A DNA stretch of 6,926 nucleotides. Origin: Acidobacteriota bacterium (lineage in GTDB: Bacteria > Acidobacteriota > Vicinamibacteria > Vicinamibacterales > Vicinamibacteraceae). The DNA is taken from NCBI GenBank assembly GCA_023427865.1, contig JAEYZV010000403.1, positions 1-6,926 of the forward strand. The letters are read 5' to 3'. The notes under the pieces were generated by a model that saw nothing but the letters and a program-made list of their open reading frames with translations, did not search any database and had not been told where the DNA came from. Positions 1 to 5,807 of the stretch are shown here, piece by piece (position 1 is the first letter of the stretch; each line of letters opens with the position of its first letter). The translations under genes were made by a program, and so were the position numbers.

Positions 1-176
1 CCGGCCCGCCCGCCCACGCCCCACACACCGGTGTCGACGACGCCGAGGTCCAGATGAGTCACGTGTGCGCCGACGTCCCCCACCTGACCGCGTGCGCCTG
101 GCGGGCGCGCGAACCAGGCGACGAGCACGACGGCGATCGTGCACCAGAGAATTCGACGAGCGCGAGCCGTGGTCAT
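1..176 (-). CDS. Secreted protein, N-terminal fragment (possible outer-membrane barrel)
   Basis: Reading the minus strand from the ATG at 176-174, the frame stays open for 58 codons and leaves the window at position 1, so only the amino end is present. Residues 1-30 look like a Sec signal peptide: a basic start (MTTARARR), a hydrophobic core (ILWCTIAVVLVAWFA), and a Pro/Gly/Ala-rich region ending near Gly30-Gln31. The start of the mature part (VGAHVTHLDLGVVDTGVWGV, then GGRA) resembles the first strands of small outer-membrane beta-barrels, where a short strand is followed by a 'GvGGR' turn. That family reading is an inference from one short segment. The gene begins 65 bases after the stop of the lipoprotein gene on the same strand, so the two are probably one operon. 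No strong Shine-Dalgarno sequence precedes the ATG. No in-frame stop separates the ATG from the window edge. Confidence 0.6.
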   Translation of the reverse strand, partial: MTTARARRILWCTIAVVLVAWFARPPGARGQVGDVGAHVTHLDLGVVDTGVWGVGGRA

Positions 177-241
177 GCCGCCATTGCAGGCGAAAAGCGG
201 CGCCGGCACAAGGGCGCCCCACGAGCGGCGCCCGCGGATCG

Positions 242-1111
242 CTACCGCACCTGCGACAGCACGAGGTGCCAGCGCCCTACGAACTCGCGGTCGAACTCGT
301 CGAGGGTCACCCCGAACGCTTCCGCGAAGTTCGCGTCCTTGTCCATGCTCGACGCGAAGAGCGCGAAGTAGCGCATGACGGCGTCCGAGCCGTGCTGCTC
401 ATGAAGCAGTTCGGCAGCCACGAACGCCTGTGAGTAGAGCGGCACGTCGTGCCGTCCCTGCGCGGCCGCCCACTCCGGAAACGTCGACAGCCGCCCGAGG
501 GGGACGGGCATCGTCCCCGGGCGCACGTCGGCCAGTGGCGCCAGCAACGCCTCGCGCAGGCGGCTGTAGGGAGCGAGCCCGAGTCGCTCCATGACCTGCA
601 TCGCCACGATCTCGGCGAAGCCTTCGCGCAGCCACTGTTCCGAGGTGCCGCGGACACCGCCGGCCATGGCGTACTGCACGCAATGGAGAAGCTCGTGCGC
701 GAGCAACTGCACTCGCTCGGACCATCGAGCCGAGCGCAAGGCCGCCTCGTTGACGAGCACGCCTGTCGCGCCGCCGATGGCGCGGAAGGCCGCTGCGGAC
801 TGCCGGGCGAACCGAGGCTCGTACCCGATCGTGAGCAGCCCCTGCTCGAACGAGCGGCGATTCGGGAACAGCACGACCGTCACCGCCGGCCGCGGCAACC
901 GGAGCTCGCGTTCGAACACGTCGGCCACGGCCGCGAGCGCGGCCGGATAGTCGCGGATGTCGCCGGGCGCGGCAGCGGGCTCGCCCCGCTGCACAGGTAC
1001 GGGCAGGAACGTCGGGTCGCCGACCGCCTGCGCACATCCCCCCGCCACGAGCGACGCACACAGTAACAGGCCCCTGGCGAGCCGTGCGCTGTTCCGGACG
1101 TCGTGAAACAT
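242..1111 (-). CDS. Lipoprotein with gluzincin-type zinc metallopeptidase domain (peptidase MA-like)
   Basis: A 289-residue predicted zinc peptidase anchored to the envelope. The amino end has a basic and hydrophobic stretch (ARLARGLLLCASLVAGG) followed by Cys26, which fits a lipoprotein signal peptide, although Ala-Gly-Gly before the Cys is a loose lipobox. The zinc site is seen directly: HELLH at residues 139-143 (His139, Glu140 as general base, His143), then WLREGFAE at 160-167, where Glu163 is the expected third ligand 19 residues after His143. This is the HExxH...E layout of gluzincins (clan MA; M1-like and 'peptidase MA' families). Residues 75-125 would form the beta-rich part before the helix. 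The carboxyl part (residues 225-289) is helical, as in family members. The substrate cannot be told. It faces away from the PEP-CTERM gene across a 232-base gap and is followed on the same strand by a secreted protein fragment. The ATG is kept because it gives the signal peptide; no clear Shine-Dalgarno sequence is visible. Confidence 0.82.
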   Translation of the reverse strand: MFHDVRNSARLARGLLLCASLVAGGCAQAVGDPTFLPVPVQRGEPAAAPGDIRDYPAALAAVADVFERELRLPRPAVTVVLFPNRRSFEQGLLTIGYEPRFARQSAAAFRAIGGATGVLVNEAALRSARWSERVQLLAHELLHCVQYAMAGGVRGTSEQWLREGFAEIVAMQVMERLGLAPYSRLREALLAPLADVRPGTMPVPLGRLSTFPEWAAAQGRHDVPLYSQAFVAAELLHEQHGSDAVMRYFALFASSMDKDANFAEAFGVTLDEFDREFVGRWHLVLSQVR

Positions 1112-1163
1112 GGGGTCTCATGGCGAGCATAGCGCCCATCGCCGGATGTCGTTTCCGCATTTC

Positions 1164-1185
1164 CTTCGGGTTGCGTCGCCCGAAG
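1164..1185. repeat. Perfect 7-bp inverted repeat in divergent intergenic region
   Basis: CTTCGGG at 1164-1170 and CCCGAAG at 1179-1185 are exact reverse complements separated by 8 bases. A smaller palindrome (CGAA-G-TTCG, 1181-1189) overlaps the right arm, and TTGCG (1171-1175) can pair with CGCAA (1192-1196), so alternative hairpins are possible. It lies about 53 bases upstream of the lipoprotein start and about 160 bases upstream of the PEP-CTERM start. That position would suit an operator or a leader hairpin. There is no T-tract, so it is not a typical intrinsic terminator. Function is unproven. Confidence 0.4.
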
Positions 1186-1332
1186 TTCGAGCGCAAGATT
1201 CCGCATCATCTCGGAACAGTCGGGCGCGTTCGCGGGCGAGAGCGGTCGATGCTTGTATTCAGCAGAGTTTGGCGTCGATCCCGCGGCGCCGGAAGGGGCT
1301 GCAAGACATGCGAGCTCTAACCCAATCCAACC

Positions 1333-1337
1333 AGGAG
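1333..1337 (+). promoter_or_regulatory. Ribosome binding site of the PEP-CTERM gene
   Basis: AGGAG lies six bases before the ATG at 1344, an ideal Shine-Dalgarno placement. It fixes the start of the cohesin-like protein, and the signal peptide begins directly there. Confidence 0.8.
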
Positions 1338-1343
1338 TGATCG

Positions 1344-1922
1344 ATGCGACTCGTCAGTTACTTGACACCGCTATTCCTTCTACTGGCCTCTAGCGCGATG
1401 GCTTCGCCGATGGCGTGGCTCGACCCCAGCGCCAAACAGGTCAGAGTCGGCGACGTTTTCTCACTCGACGTGAGAATCGAGGGTGCAGTCGATCTAGGCG
1501 ATTTCGAGTTCACACTGTATTTCGATGACACCGCCCTGGACGGCATCATCGCGCTCGAAGGGCCGTTCTTCGCGGGTCACCACGAATCGTGGCTTCCTCA
1601 TCACATCGAGGAAGACGTTGATGCGGGTTACTTCCTCGTACACAACTGGATACTCACATGGCCTGACGACCCTGGCGTCACTGGCGATGGCGTTCTCGCA
1701 ACGCTCATCTTTCGGGCTGTTCGAGCAGGCGTTACAGATGTGTACTTTGGCGAGTTCATGGTTGCGTATGGGCACGTCGGAGAACACTTGTCGGCCGAGG
1801 ACCCCTCCAGCCCGTTCCATCGCGCAAGAATCACCGTCGTCCCCGAACCCAGTAGGCTCCTCATCGTTGTCACAGGCCTTTTCGCGGCGTGGACCGGGAG
1901 GCGTCGTAGCTCTTGCCGCTAG
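1344..1922 (+). CDS. Cohesin-like PEP-CTERM sorting domain protein
   Basis: A 192-residue exported protein. Residues 1-20 form a Sec signal peptide (MRLVSYLTPLFLLLASSAMA, cleavage after Ala-Met-Ala). Residues about 24-165 read as a cohesin-like beta-sandwich: a VRVGDVFSLDVRI strand pair (33-45), then DLGDFEFTLYFDDTALDG (50-67), the usual 'dlg.fef.l.fd...L' signature, and a closing strand ARITV. The end is a PEP-CTERM signal: VPEP at 166-169, a hydrophobic stretch (residues 171-184), and a basic tail RRR at 186-188. In known systems such proteins are cut by a membrane exosortase and released or attached at the surface, often in bacteria that make exopolysaccharide. No exosortase is in this window. 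Four sampled 60-base rows of this gene average about 55 percent GC, against 65 to 77 percent in rows of the neighbours. The cohesin-like fold suggests adhesion or binding; the ligand is unknown and no dockerin is seen nearby. A Cys at 191, next to the carboxyl end, is a small oddity. Confidence 0.85.
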   Translation: MRLVSYLTPLFLLLASSAMASPMAWLDPSAKQVRVGDVFSLDVRIEGAVDLGDFEFTLYFDDTALDGIIALEGPFFAGHHESWLPHHIEEDVDAGYFLVHNWILTWPDDPGVTGDGVLATLIFRAVRAGVTDVYFGEFMVAYGHVGEHLSAEDPSSPFHRARITVVPEPSRLLIVVTGLFAAWTGRRRSSCR

Positions 1923-1966
1923 CTGATCTGCCAAGGTACAAGAGCGGATTGCCTACCCTTGGCCGC

Positions 1967-3532
1967 ATGTTCATGCTCATCTCGCGCCGCACGTCGCACG
2001 TGCCCGGGACCGCGTGGGTCACCGCGGGCACGCTCCTGCTCGCGCACCTGGTGACGCTCGGACGCTACGGCGTGTTCCGCGACGAGCTCTACTACGTCGC
2101 TAACGGGCGTCGTCTCGCGTGGGGCTATGTCGATCATCCGCCGCTGGTCGCGGCGATCGCCTGGGGCACCGAACACACCCTGGGTGCGTCGGTGCCGGCA
2201 CTCCGCCTGCCCATGCTGCTCGCACTCGCCGGACTGCTGGCCGCGGTCGCGAGCCTTGTGACGCGCATGGGCGGAGGCGGGGCGGCGATCGCCCTCGCCT
2301 GGCTCGCCCTCGCGCTGTCGCCGTATTACCTGTTCGCTTTTCATTACCTGTCGATGAACGGGCCGGAGGCGCTCTGGTGGACGCTGGCCGCGCTCCTGCT
2401 CGCGCACGTGCTCGGCCTGCCGAATACATCCCCGCACGCTCGGCCAGCCACGTCGACGCGCGACGCCTGGCTGGCGCTCGGCGCCGTGATGGGCCTGGCA
2501 CTGCTCACGAAGGTCTCGGGCGTGATCTGGGGCGCCGCCCTCGCAGCGGCCGTCGTCGTGTCACCCGCGAGGCGCGAGCTGTTCCGGCCATGGCCATGGG
2601 CGGCCGCCGTCGTTGCCGTGCTGCTGTTCCTCCCGCACGTCGCCTGGCAGGTGCAGCACGGGTGGCCGACCGCGGAGTTCGTGCGCAACGCTCAGGCCGC
2701 GAAGATCGCCGCCTTCTCACCAGCCGAGTTCCTGGGCGAGCAGGTGAAACTTCTGGGGCCGGTCGCCACGGCGGTCGCCATCGCCGGACTTGCCGCCGCC
2801 GTGTCGGGCCGCGTCGCGGGTGGGCGGATGTGGGCGGGGATGTACCTGGTGACCGCGTCGGTGTTCCTGACGCAGCCATCCAAGCCGTACTACCTCATGC
2901 CGGCCTACCCGATGCTTCTGGCCGCCGGTGCCGTTGGCCTCGAGCGGTGGGCTCCCTGGCGACGAGGCTCGGGCCGGCTCGTGCTCCTCGTCCTCGTCGC
3001 GTGCGGCATGCTGCTCGTGCCGATCGGCCTGCCGGTGCTGCCGGTGCACGTGCTGCCCGGGTACCTTCGCGCGCTCGGCATCGAGGTCGCGTCGGGAGAA
3101 CGGCACGATCTGGGCGCCCTGCCACAACACTACGCCGACATGTTCGGCTGGGACACCCTCGCCGACGACGTGGCGCGCGTGGTGGCCGCGCTGCCCGCTG
3201 CCGAACGTGCCCGCACCCGGATCTATACGCAGAACTACGGCCAGGCCGGTGCACTGGAATACTTCGGCCCGGAACGCGGCCTGCCACCGGTCATCAGCGG
3301 CCACAACGCCTACTGGCACTGGGGGCCTGGCCCCGACCTGCCGGACGGTGTGCTCATCATCGTGGGCGGCGATGCAGAGGATCACCGCCGCGCGTTCACC
3401 GATGTTCGCCAGGCCGCCCGCACGACGTGCACGCTGTGCATGCCGTACGAACGGGAACTGCCCATCTTCGTCGCCCGTGGGCCTCGTCGGCCGATGTCAG
3501 AGATCTGGCCGTCGACGAGGCACTACGACTGA
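1967..3532 (+). CDS. Glycosyltransferase family 39 (ArnT/PMT-like) integral membrane protein
   Basis: A polytopic membrane protein of 521 residues if it starts at the ATG at 1967 (a second ATG at 1973 is also possible). About eleven hydrophobic spans fill residues 15 to roughly 365; a soluble carboxyl domain of about 150 residues follows. The first periplasmic loop carries the family's acidic pair, FRDELYY (Asp39-Glu40), and then GYVDHPPL (53-60), the typical motif of GT-C enzymes that use polyprenyl-phosphate-linked sugars. The tail has conserved-looking blocks: LPQHYADMFGW, YTQNYGQAGALEYFG, ISGHNAYWHWGPG, and CTLCMPYERELPIFV near the end, with a CxxC at 488-491. By family knowledge it moves a sugar from an undecaprenyl-phosphate carrier to a lipid or protein on the outer face of the inner membrane. 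The acceptor cannot be told, so no arnT name is given. It follows the PEP-CTERM gene by 44 bases. A TTG at 1913 would extend it over the end of that gene but adds a non-membrane leader. GC returns to about 70 percent here. Confidence 0.85.
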   Translation: MFMLISRRTSHVPGTAWVTAGTLLLAHLVTLGRYGVFRDELYYVANGRRLAWGYVDHPPLVAAIAWGTEHTLGASVPALRLPMLLALAGLLAAVASLVTRMGGGGAAIALAWLALALSPYYLFAFHYLSMNGPEALWWTLAALLLAHVLGLPNTSPHARPATSTRDAWLALGAVMGLALLTKVSGVIWGAALAAAVVVSPARRELFRPWPWAAAVVAVLLFLPHVAWQVQHGWPTAEFVRNAQAAKIAAFSPAEFLGEQVKLLGPVATAVAIAGLAAAVSGRVAGGRMWAGMYLVTASVFLTQPSKPYYLMPAYPMLLAAGAVGLERWAPWRRGSGRLVLLVLVACGMLLVPIGLPVLPVHVLPGYLRALGIEVASGERHDLGALPQHYADMFGWDTLADDVARVVAALPAAERARTRIYTQNYGQAGALEYFGPERGLPPVISGHNAYWHWGPGPDLPDGVLIIVGGDAEDHRRAFTDVRQAARTTCTLCMPYERELPIFVARGPRRPMSEIWPSTRHYD

Positions 3533-3594
3533 CCGCCGCCGCGCCGTCGCGTGCTCGACGTGAACGCCTCGGCATCCCGATGTCGACGGTGTCG

Positions 3595-3606
3595 CACCGG
3601 CCGGTG
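3595..3606. promoter_or_regulatory. 12-bp perfect palindrome before the hydrolase gene (possible operator)
   Basis: CACCGGCCGGTG is its own reverse complement. It ends 16 bases before the GTG start at 3623 and abuts a weak -10-like TATCCT (3608-3613), so a protein bound there would cover a promoter spacer. One or two 12-bp palindromes are expected by chance in a GC-rich window this size, so the location is the main reason to list it. Confidence 0.25.
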
Positions 3607-3622
3607 ATATCCTCCGCGCATC

Positions 3623-4570
3623 GTGCGCACCCTCGCCTGCCTGTTCGCCTTCGTCCTGCTCGCCACGCCTGTTCCCGCCGAGCAGGTCGCGCGCGACGTG
3701 CCGTACGCGTCGCCGGCGCACGAGCGCCAGACGCTCGACGTCTACGCGCCGCCCGGCGCCAAGCAGCGCCCGGTCGTCTTCTGGATTCACGGCGGCGGCT
3801 GGCAGACGGGACACAAGGGGCTCGTGGCACGCAAGCCCCTGGCGTTCAACGACGCCGGTCTCGTGTTCGTCTCGATCAACCACCGCCTGCTCCCGAACGT
3901 GGAGATGGGCGACATCATGCGCGACGTGGCCGGGGCGATGCGGTGGGTGCACGAGCACATCGCCGAGTACGGCGGCGACCCGTCGAACGTGCTCGTCATG
4001 GGGCATTCCTCGGGCGGCCAGCTCGCCGCGCTGATCTGCACCGACGATCGCTACCTGAAGGCCGAAGGCCTCTCGCTCGCCATGATCAAGGGCTGTGTGC
4101 CTGTCGATGCCGACACGTTCGACATCCCGGCGATCATCGAGGTCGCGGAGGTGCGAGCACGGGCGCACGGATTCCCGCTCCCGACCTTCGGCCACCGGCA
4201 GAAATTCGGCAACGACCCGGTGAAGCACGTGGACTTCTCCACCGTCACCCACGTCGCCGCGGACAAGGGCATCCCGCCCTTCCTCATCCTGCACGTCGCG
4301 GGACATCCCGACACGTCGGCGCAGGCCCGACGGCTGAAGGCGGCGCTGGACGCGGCGGGCATCGCGGCGACGCTCGTCGGCGCGCGCGAGTCGACCCATA
4401 ACGCCATCAACGACAGGCTCGGCGATCCCGAGGACGCGACGTCGCAGGCGCTGTTTGCGTTCGTGCGCCAGGTGCTGGGACAGCCGACCCAACCGGCAGT
4501 GACACAGCCGGCCACGCCGCCACCGGGACCGGCGTCGCCACCGGCCGCACGTCAGCGGCCCCGCCGCTGA
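3623..4570 (+). CDS. Secreted alpha/beta-hydrolase (esterase/lipase, BD-FAE or HSL-like)
   Basis: A 315-residue exported serine hydrolase. Residues 1-20 are a Sec signal peptide ending in PVPAEQ. The core fold follows: HGGGW at 56-60 forms the oxyanion hole, GHSSGG at 127-132 is the nucleophile elbow with Ser129, and STHNAIN places the likely catalytic His at 259. Asp230 in the AGHPDTSAQA segment is the probable acid. These are the marks of the carboxylesterase/BD-FAE group (COG0657 type), which cleaves short-chain or plant-derived esters; the true substrate is unknown. Residues 287 to 315 are a Pro/Ala/Arg-rich tail outside the fold, perhaps a spacer or wall-contacting tail. The start is GTG. 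An in-frame TGA at 3605-3607 limits upstream choices, and this GTG alone gives the full signal peptide. No Shine-Dalgarno sequence precedes it. The next gene begins 30 bases after the stop on the same strand, which suggests co-transcription. Confidence 0.87.
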   Translation: MRTLACLFAFVLLATPVPAEQVARDVPYASPAHERQTLDVYAPPGAKQRPVVFWIHGGGWQTGHKGLVARKPLAFNDAGLVFVSINHRLLPNVEMGDIMRDVAGAMRWVHEHIAEYGGDPSNVLVMGHSSGGQLAALICTDDRYLKAEGLSLAMIKGCVPVDADTFDIPAIIEVAEVRARAHGFPLPTFGHRQKFGNDPVKHVDFSTVTHVAADKGIPPFLILHVAGHPDTSAQARRLKAALDAAGIAATLVGARESTHNAINDRLGDPEDATSQALFAFVRQVLGQPTQPAVTQPATPPPGPASPPAARQRPRR

Positions 4571-4588
4571 CTCGGCGCCCTACCTCCT

Positions 4589-4593
4589 GAGGA
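4589..4593 (+). promoter_or_regulatory. Ribosome binding site of the conserved secreted protein
   Basis: GAGGA lies seven bases before the ATG at 4601. It supports that start and fits translation from a message shared with the hydrolase upstream. Confidence 0.65.
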
Positions 4594-4600
4594 CACCCGC

Positions 4601-5185
4601 ATGACTCGCACGCTGAAACTGATGCTCGCGCTCGTTGCCGCGCCTGCGGCGGTCGCATTTGGACAACCGGCACCGGACGCGCAGATCGCGGGTGCGGTGA
4701 TGGCCGCACCGGCCGACCAGCGCGCCAGCGCGACGGTCATCGGTTACGACACGCAGGGACGCACCACCACGCTGCGCAAGGGCACGGGACACCTCGTGTG
4801 CCTCGCCGACGACCCGCGCAAGGATGGCTTCAGCGTCGCGTGCTACCACAAGGATCTCGAGCCCTTCATGGCCCGCGGCCGTGAACTCGCGGCGGCCGGC
4901 ACCAAGGGGGTGGGTCCGGCCGAGGACGTCCGCTACAAGGAGATCGCGGCCGGCACACTGACGATGCCGAAGGCGCCCGCGCTGCTGACGGTGGTCCAGG
5001 GCACGGCGTTCGATGCAGCCACCACCACGGTCACCGACGCGTACACGCGCTGGGTGATCTACACGCCCAACGCCACCGCCGAATCCACCGGGCTACCGAC
5101 GACGCCCGGCCCCGGCGTGCCGTGGCTGATGTTTCCGGGAACCCCGGGTGCGCACATCATGATCAGCCCGCCGCGCCCGAAGTAG
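4601..5185 (+). CDS. Conserved secreted protein of unknown function
   Basis: A 194-residue protein I cannot assign to a named function. Residues 1-21 are a signal peptide (MTRTLKLMLALVAAPAAVAFG, cleavage around Gly21-Gln22). The mature part has two cysteines, Cys67 in GHLVCLADDP and Cys81 in VACYHKDLEPFM, close enough to form a disulfide in the periplasm. A charged helical stretch (residues 84-115, with ARGRELAAAG) follows. The carboxyl third has WVIYTPNATAESTGLPT (151-167) and a tight block PWLMFPGTPGAHIMI (174-188), which looks strongly constrained and resembles unnamed secreted proteins I associate with Acidobacteriota. Those family impressions come from memory and not from a search. There is no transmembrane segment after the signal, no CxxCH haem motif and no recognisable catalytic motif. 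It sits 30 bases downstream of the hydrolase and is probably co-expressed with it. It ends 28 bases from the convergent barrel gene with no visible intrinsic terminator between them. Confidence 0.78.
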   Translation: MTRTLKLMLALVAAPAAVAFGQPAPDAQIAGAVMAAPADQRASATVIGYDTQGRTTTLRKGTGHLVCLADDPRKDGFSVACYHKDLEPFMARGRELAAAGTKGVGPAEDVRYKEIAAGTLTMPKAPALLTVVQGTAFDAATTTVTDAYTRWVIYTPNATAESTGLPTTPGPGVPWLMFPGTPGAHIMISPPRPK

Positions 5186-5213
5186 GGCGTGGTGCGAATC
5201 GCGGCGGCCAGGC

Positions 5214-5714
5214 TCATCGCAACGTGAAGCCGGCCGTGACGCCGACCCGCACGTGCGGCTCCCACCCGAAGACGAACTCGGGTGCCACGAAGGCTCGCGA
5301 CGAGAGGCGGAGCCGCACGCCGCCGCCGAAGACGAACGCCCCCTCACTGCTGCTGAAGGAGCTGCCCCGGAACGACATGCTGTTGCGCATCAGCCCGGCC
5401 CCGGCCGTGACGAACGGGACCACCGGCCGCGAGTACGGCAGCACACCCGCACGCACGACGCCGAGCACGAACAGGTCGCGGTCCGAACCCGGTCCGATCG
5501 CGTAGATCACCTCCGGGCCGACCGCAACGTGACGCGTGAGCACCCACTCGGCTCCGGCGCCGAGCGTGCCGTGATCGATCAGGCCCTCGTCGATGAATCC
5601 CGCGTAGCCGCCCGACACCGTGACACCGGGGACTGGCGATGGGGTTTGCGCGTAGGCAGGCAGACCGCGGCCCAGGGCGAGCGAGAGCGCAATCGCAGCG
5701 GCTCTTCCAATCAT
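5214..5714 (-). CDS. Small outer-membrane beta-barrel protein
   Basis: A 166-residue predicted barrel protein. The signal peptide is MIGRAAAIALSLALGRGLPAYA, cut after Ala22 before Gln. The mature part is a chain of short amphipathic strands joined by Gly-rich turns: VTVSGGYAGF, GAGAEWVLTRHVAVGPEVIYA, DLFVLGVVRAGV, VPFVTAGAGLM, FVFGGGVRLRL, RAFVAPEFVFGW, and a last strand VRVGVTAGFTLR. This is the pattern of OmpX/OmpW-like 8-strand barrels (outer membrane beta-barrel domain). The final residue is Arg, not the usual Phe. A Ser-rich loop (FRGSSFSSSEG) would be surface exposed. The open frame continues upstream to 5813, but a GGAGGAG Shine-Dalgarno sequence seven bases before the ATG at 5714, and the signal peptide, mark the true start. 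It diverges from the oxidoreductase gene across 93 bases. Its function (structural, porin or uptake) is not readable from the sequence. Confidence 0.8.
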   Translation of the reverse strand: MIGRAAAIALSLALGRGLPAYAQTPSPVPGVTVSGGYAGFIDEGLIDHGTLGAGAEWVLTRHVAVGPEVIYAIGPGSDRDLFVLGVVRAGVLPYSRPVVPFVTAGAGLMRNSMSFRGSSFSSSEGAFVFGGGVRLRLSSRAFVAPEFVFGWEPHVRVGVTAGFTLR

Positions 5715-5721
5715 CGAACGA

Positions 5722-5728
5722 CTCCTCC
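5722..5728 (-). promoter_or_regulatory. Ribosome binding site of the barrel protein
   Basis: On the minus strand GGAGGAG lies seven bases before the ATG at 5714. It decides the start: the longer open frame beginning at 5813 would add 33 residues with no export signal at its front. Confidence 0.8.
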
Positions 5729-5770
5729 ACTCCGCAATGTGCAGGACGCGCGCGGACCGGCTCATCGATC

Positions 5771-5776
5771 TATACT
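5771..5776 (+). promoter_or_regulatory. Candidate -10 box for the oxidoreductase gene
   Basis: TATACT (five of six matches to TATAAT) ends 31 bases before the ATG at 5808, which would give a leader of about 25 bases. No good -35 element is seen 16 to 18 bases upstream, where the DNA is GC-only, so the promoter may need an activator or use other contacts. The same 93-base gap must also hold the barrel gene's promoter. Confidence 0.4.
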
Positions 5777-5807
5777 CCGGCCGATCCCGCAGCCATCGGA
5801 CCACATC

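Noticed and set aside
449..1066. A 205-codon plus-strand frame across the metallopeptidase gene
   Set aside because: It lacks recognisable domains and is antisense to a gene with lipoprotein signal and HExxH motif.
1112..1150. Possible minus-strand promoter for the lipoprotein gene (TATGCT at 1126-1131 with ACGACA upstream)
   Set aside because: The spacer is only 15 bases and both hexamers match at four of six positions, too weak to list.
1269..1285. GG-N10-GC spacing resembling a sigma-54 promoter upstream of the PEP-CTERM gene
   Set aside because: Only the GG and GC pairs match; the TTGC part reads CCGC, and such spacing is common by chance in GC-rich DNA.
1913..1966. Upstream TTG start for the glycosyltransferase, overlapping the end of the PEP-CTERM gene
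   Set aside because: The added 18 residues have no membrane character, there is no ribosome binding site, and ATG codons at 1967 and 1973 sit just before the first hydrophobic segment.
2119..4401. A 760-codon open frame on the plus strand covering the glycosyltransferase and hydrolase genes
   Set aside because: Its translation is Arg/Ala/Pro-rich low-complexity sequence without domains, typical of an out-of-frame reading of high-GC DNA, and it overlaps two genes with clear motifs.
3497..4492. A 331-codon minus-strand frame antisense to the hydrolase
   Set aside because: Its composition is rich in Arg, His, Val and Asp with no motif or signal, while the opposite strand encodes an intact Ser-His-Asp hydrolase.
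5186..5213. Bidirectional terminator between the convergent genes
   Set aside because: The 28 bases hold only a trivial GCG/CGC pairing and no T-tract on either strand.
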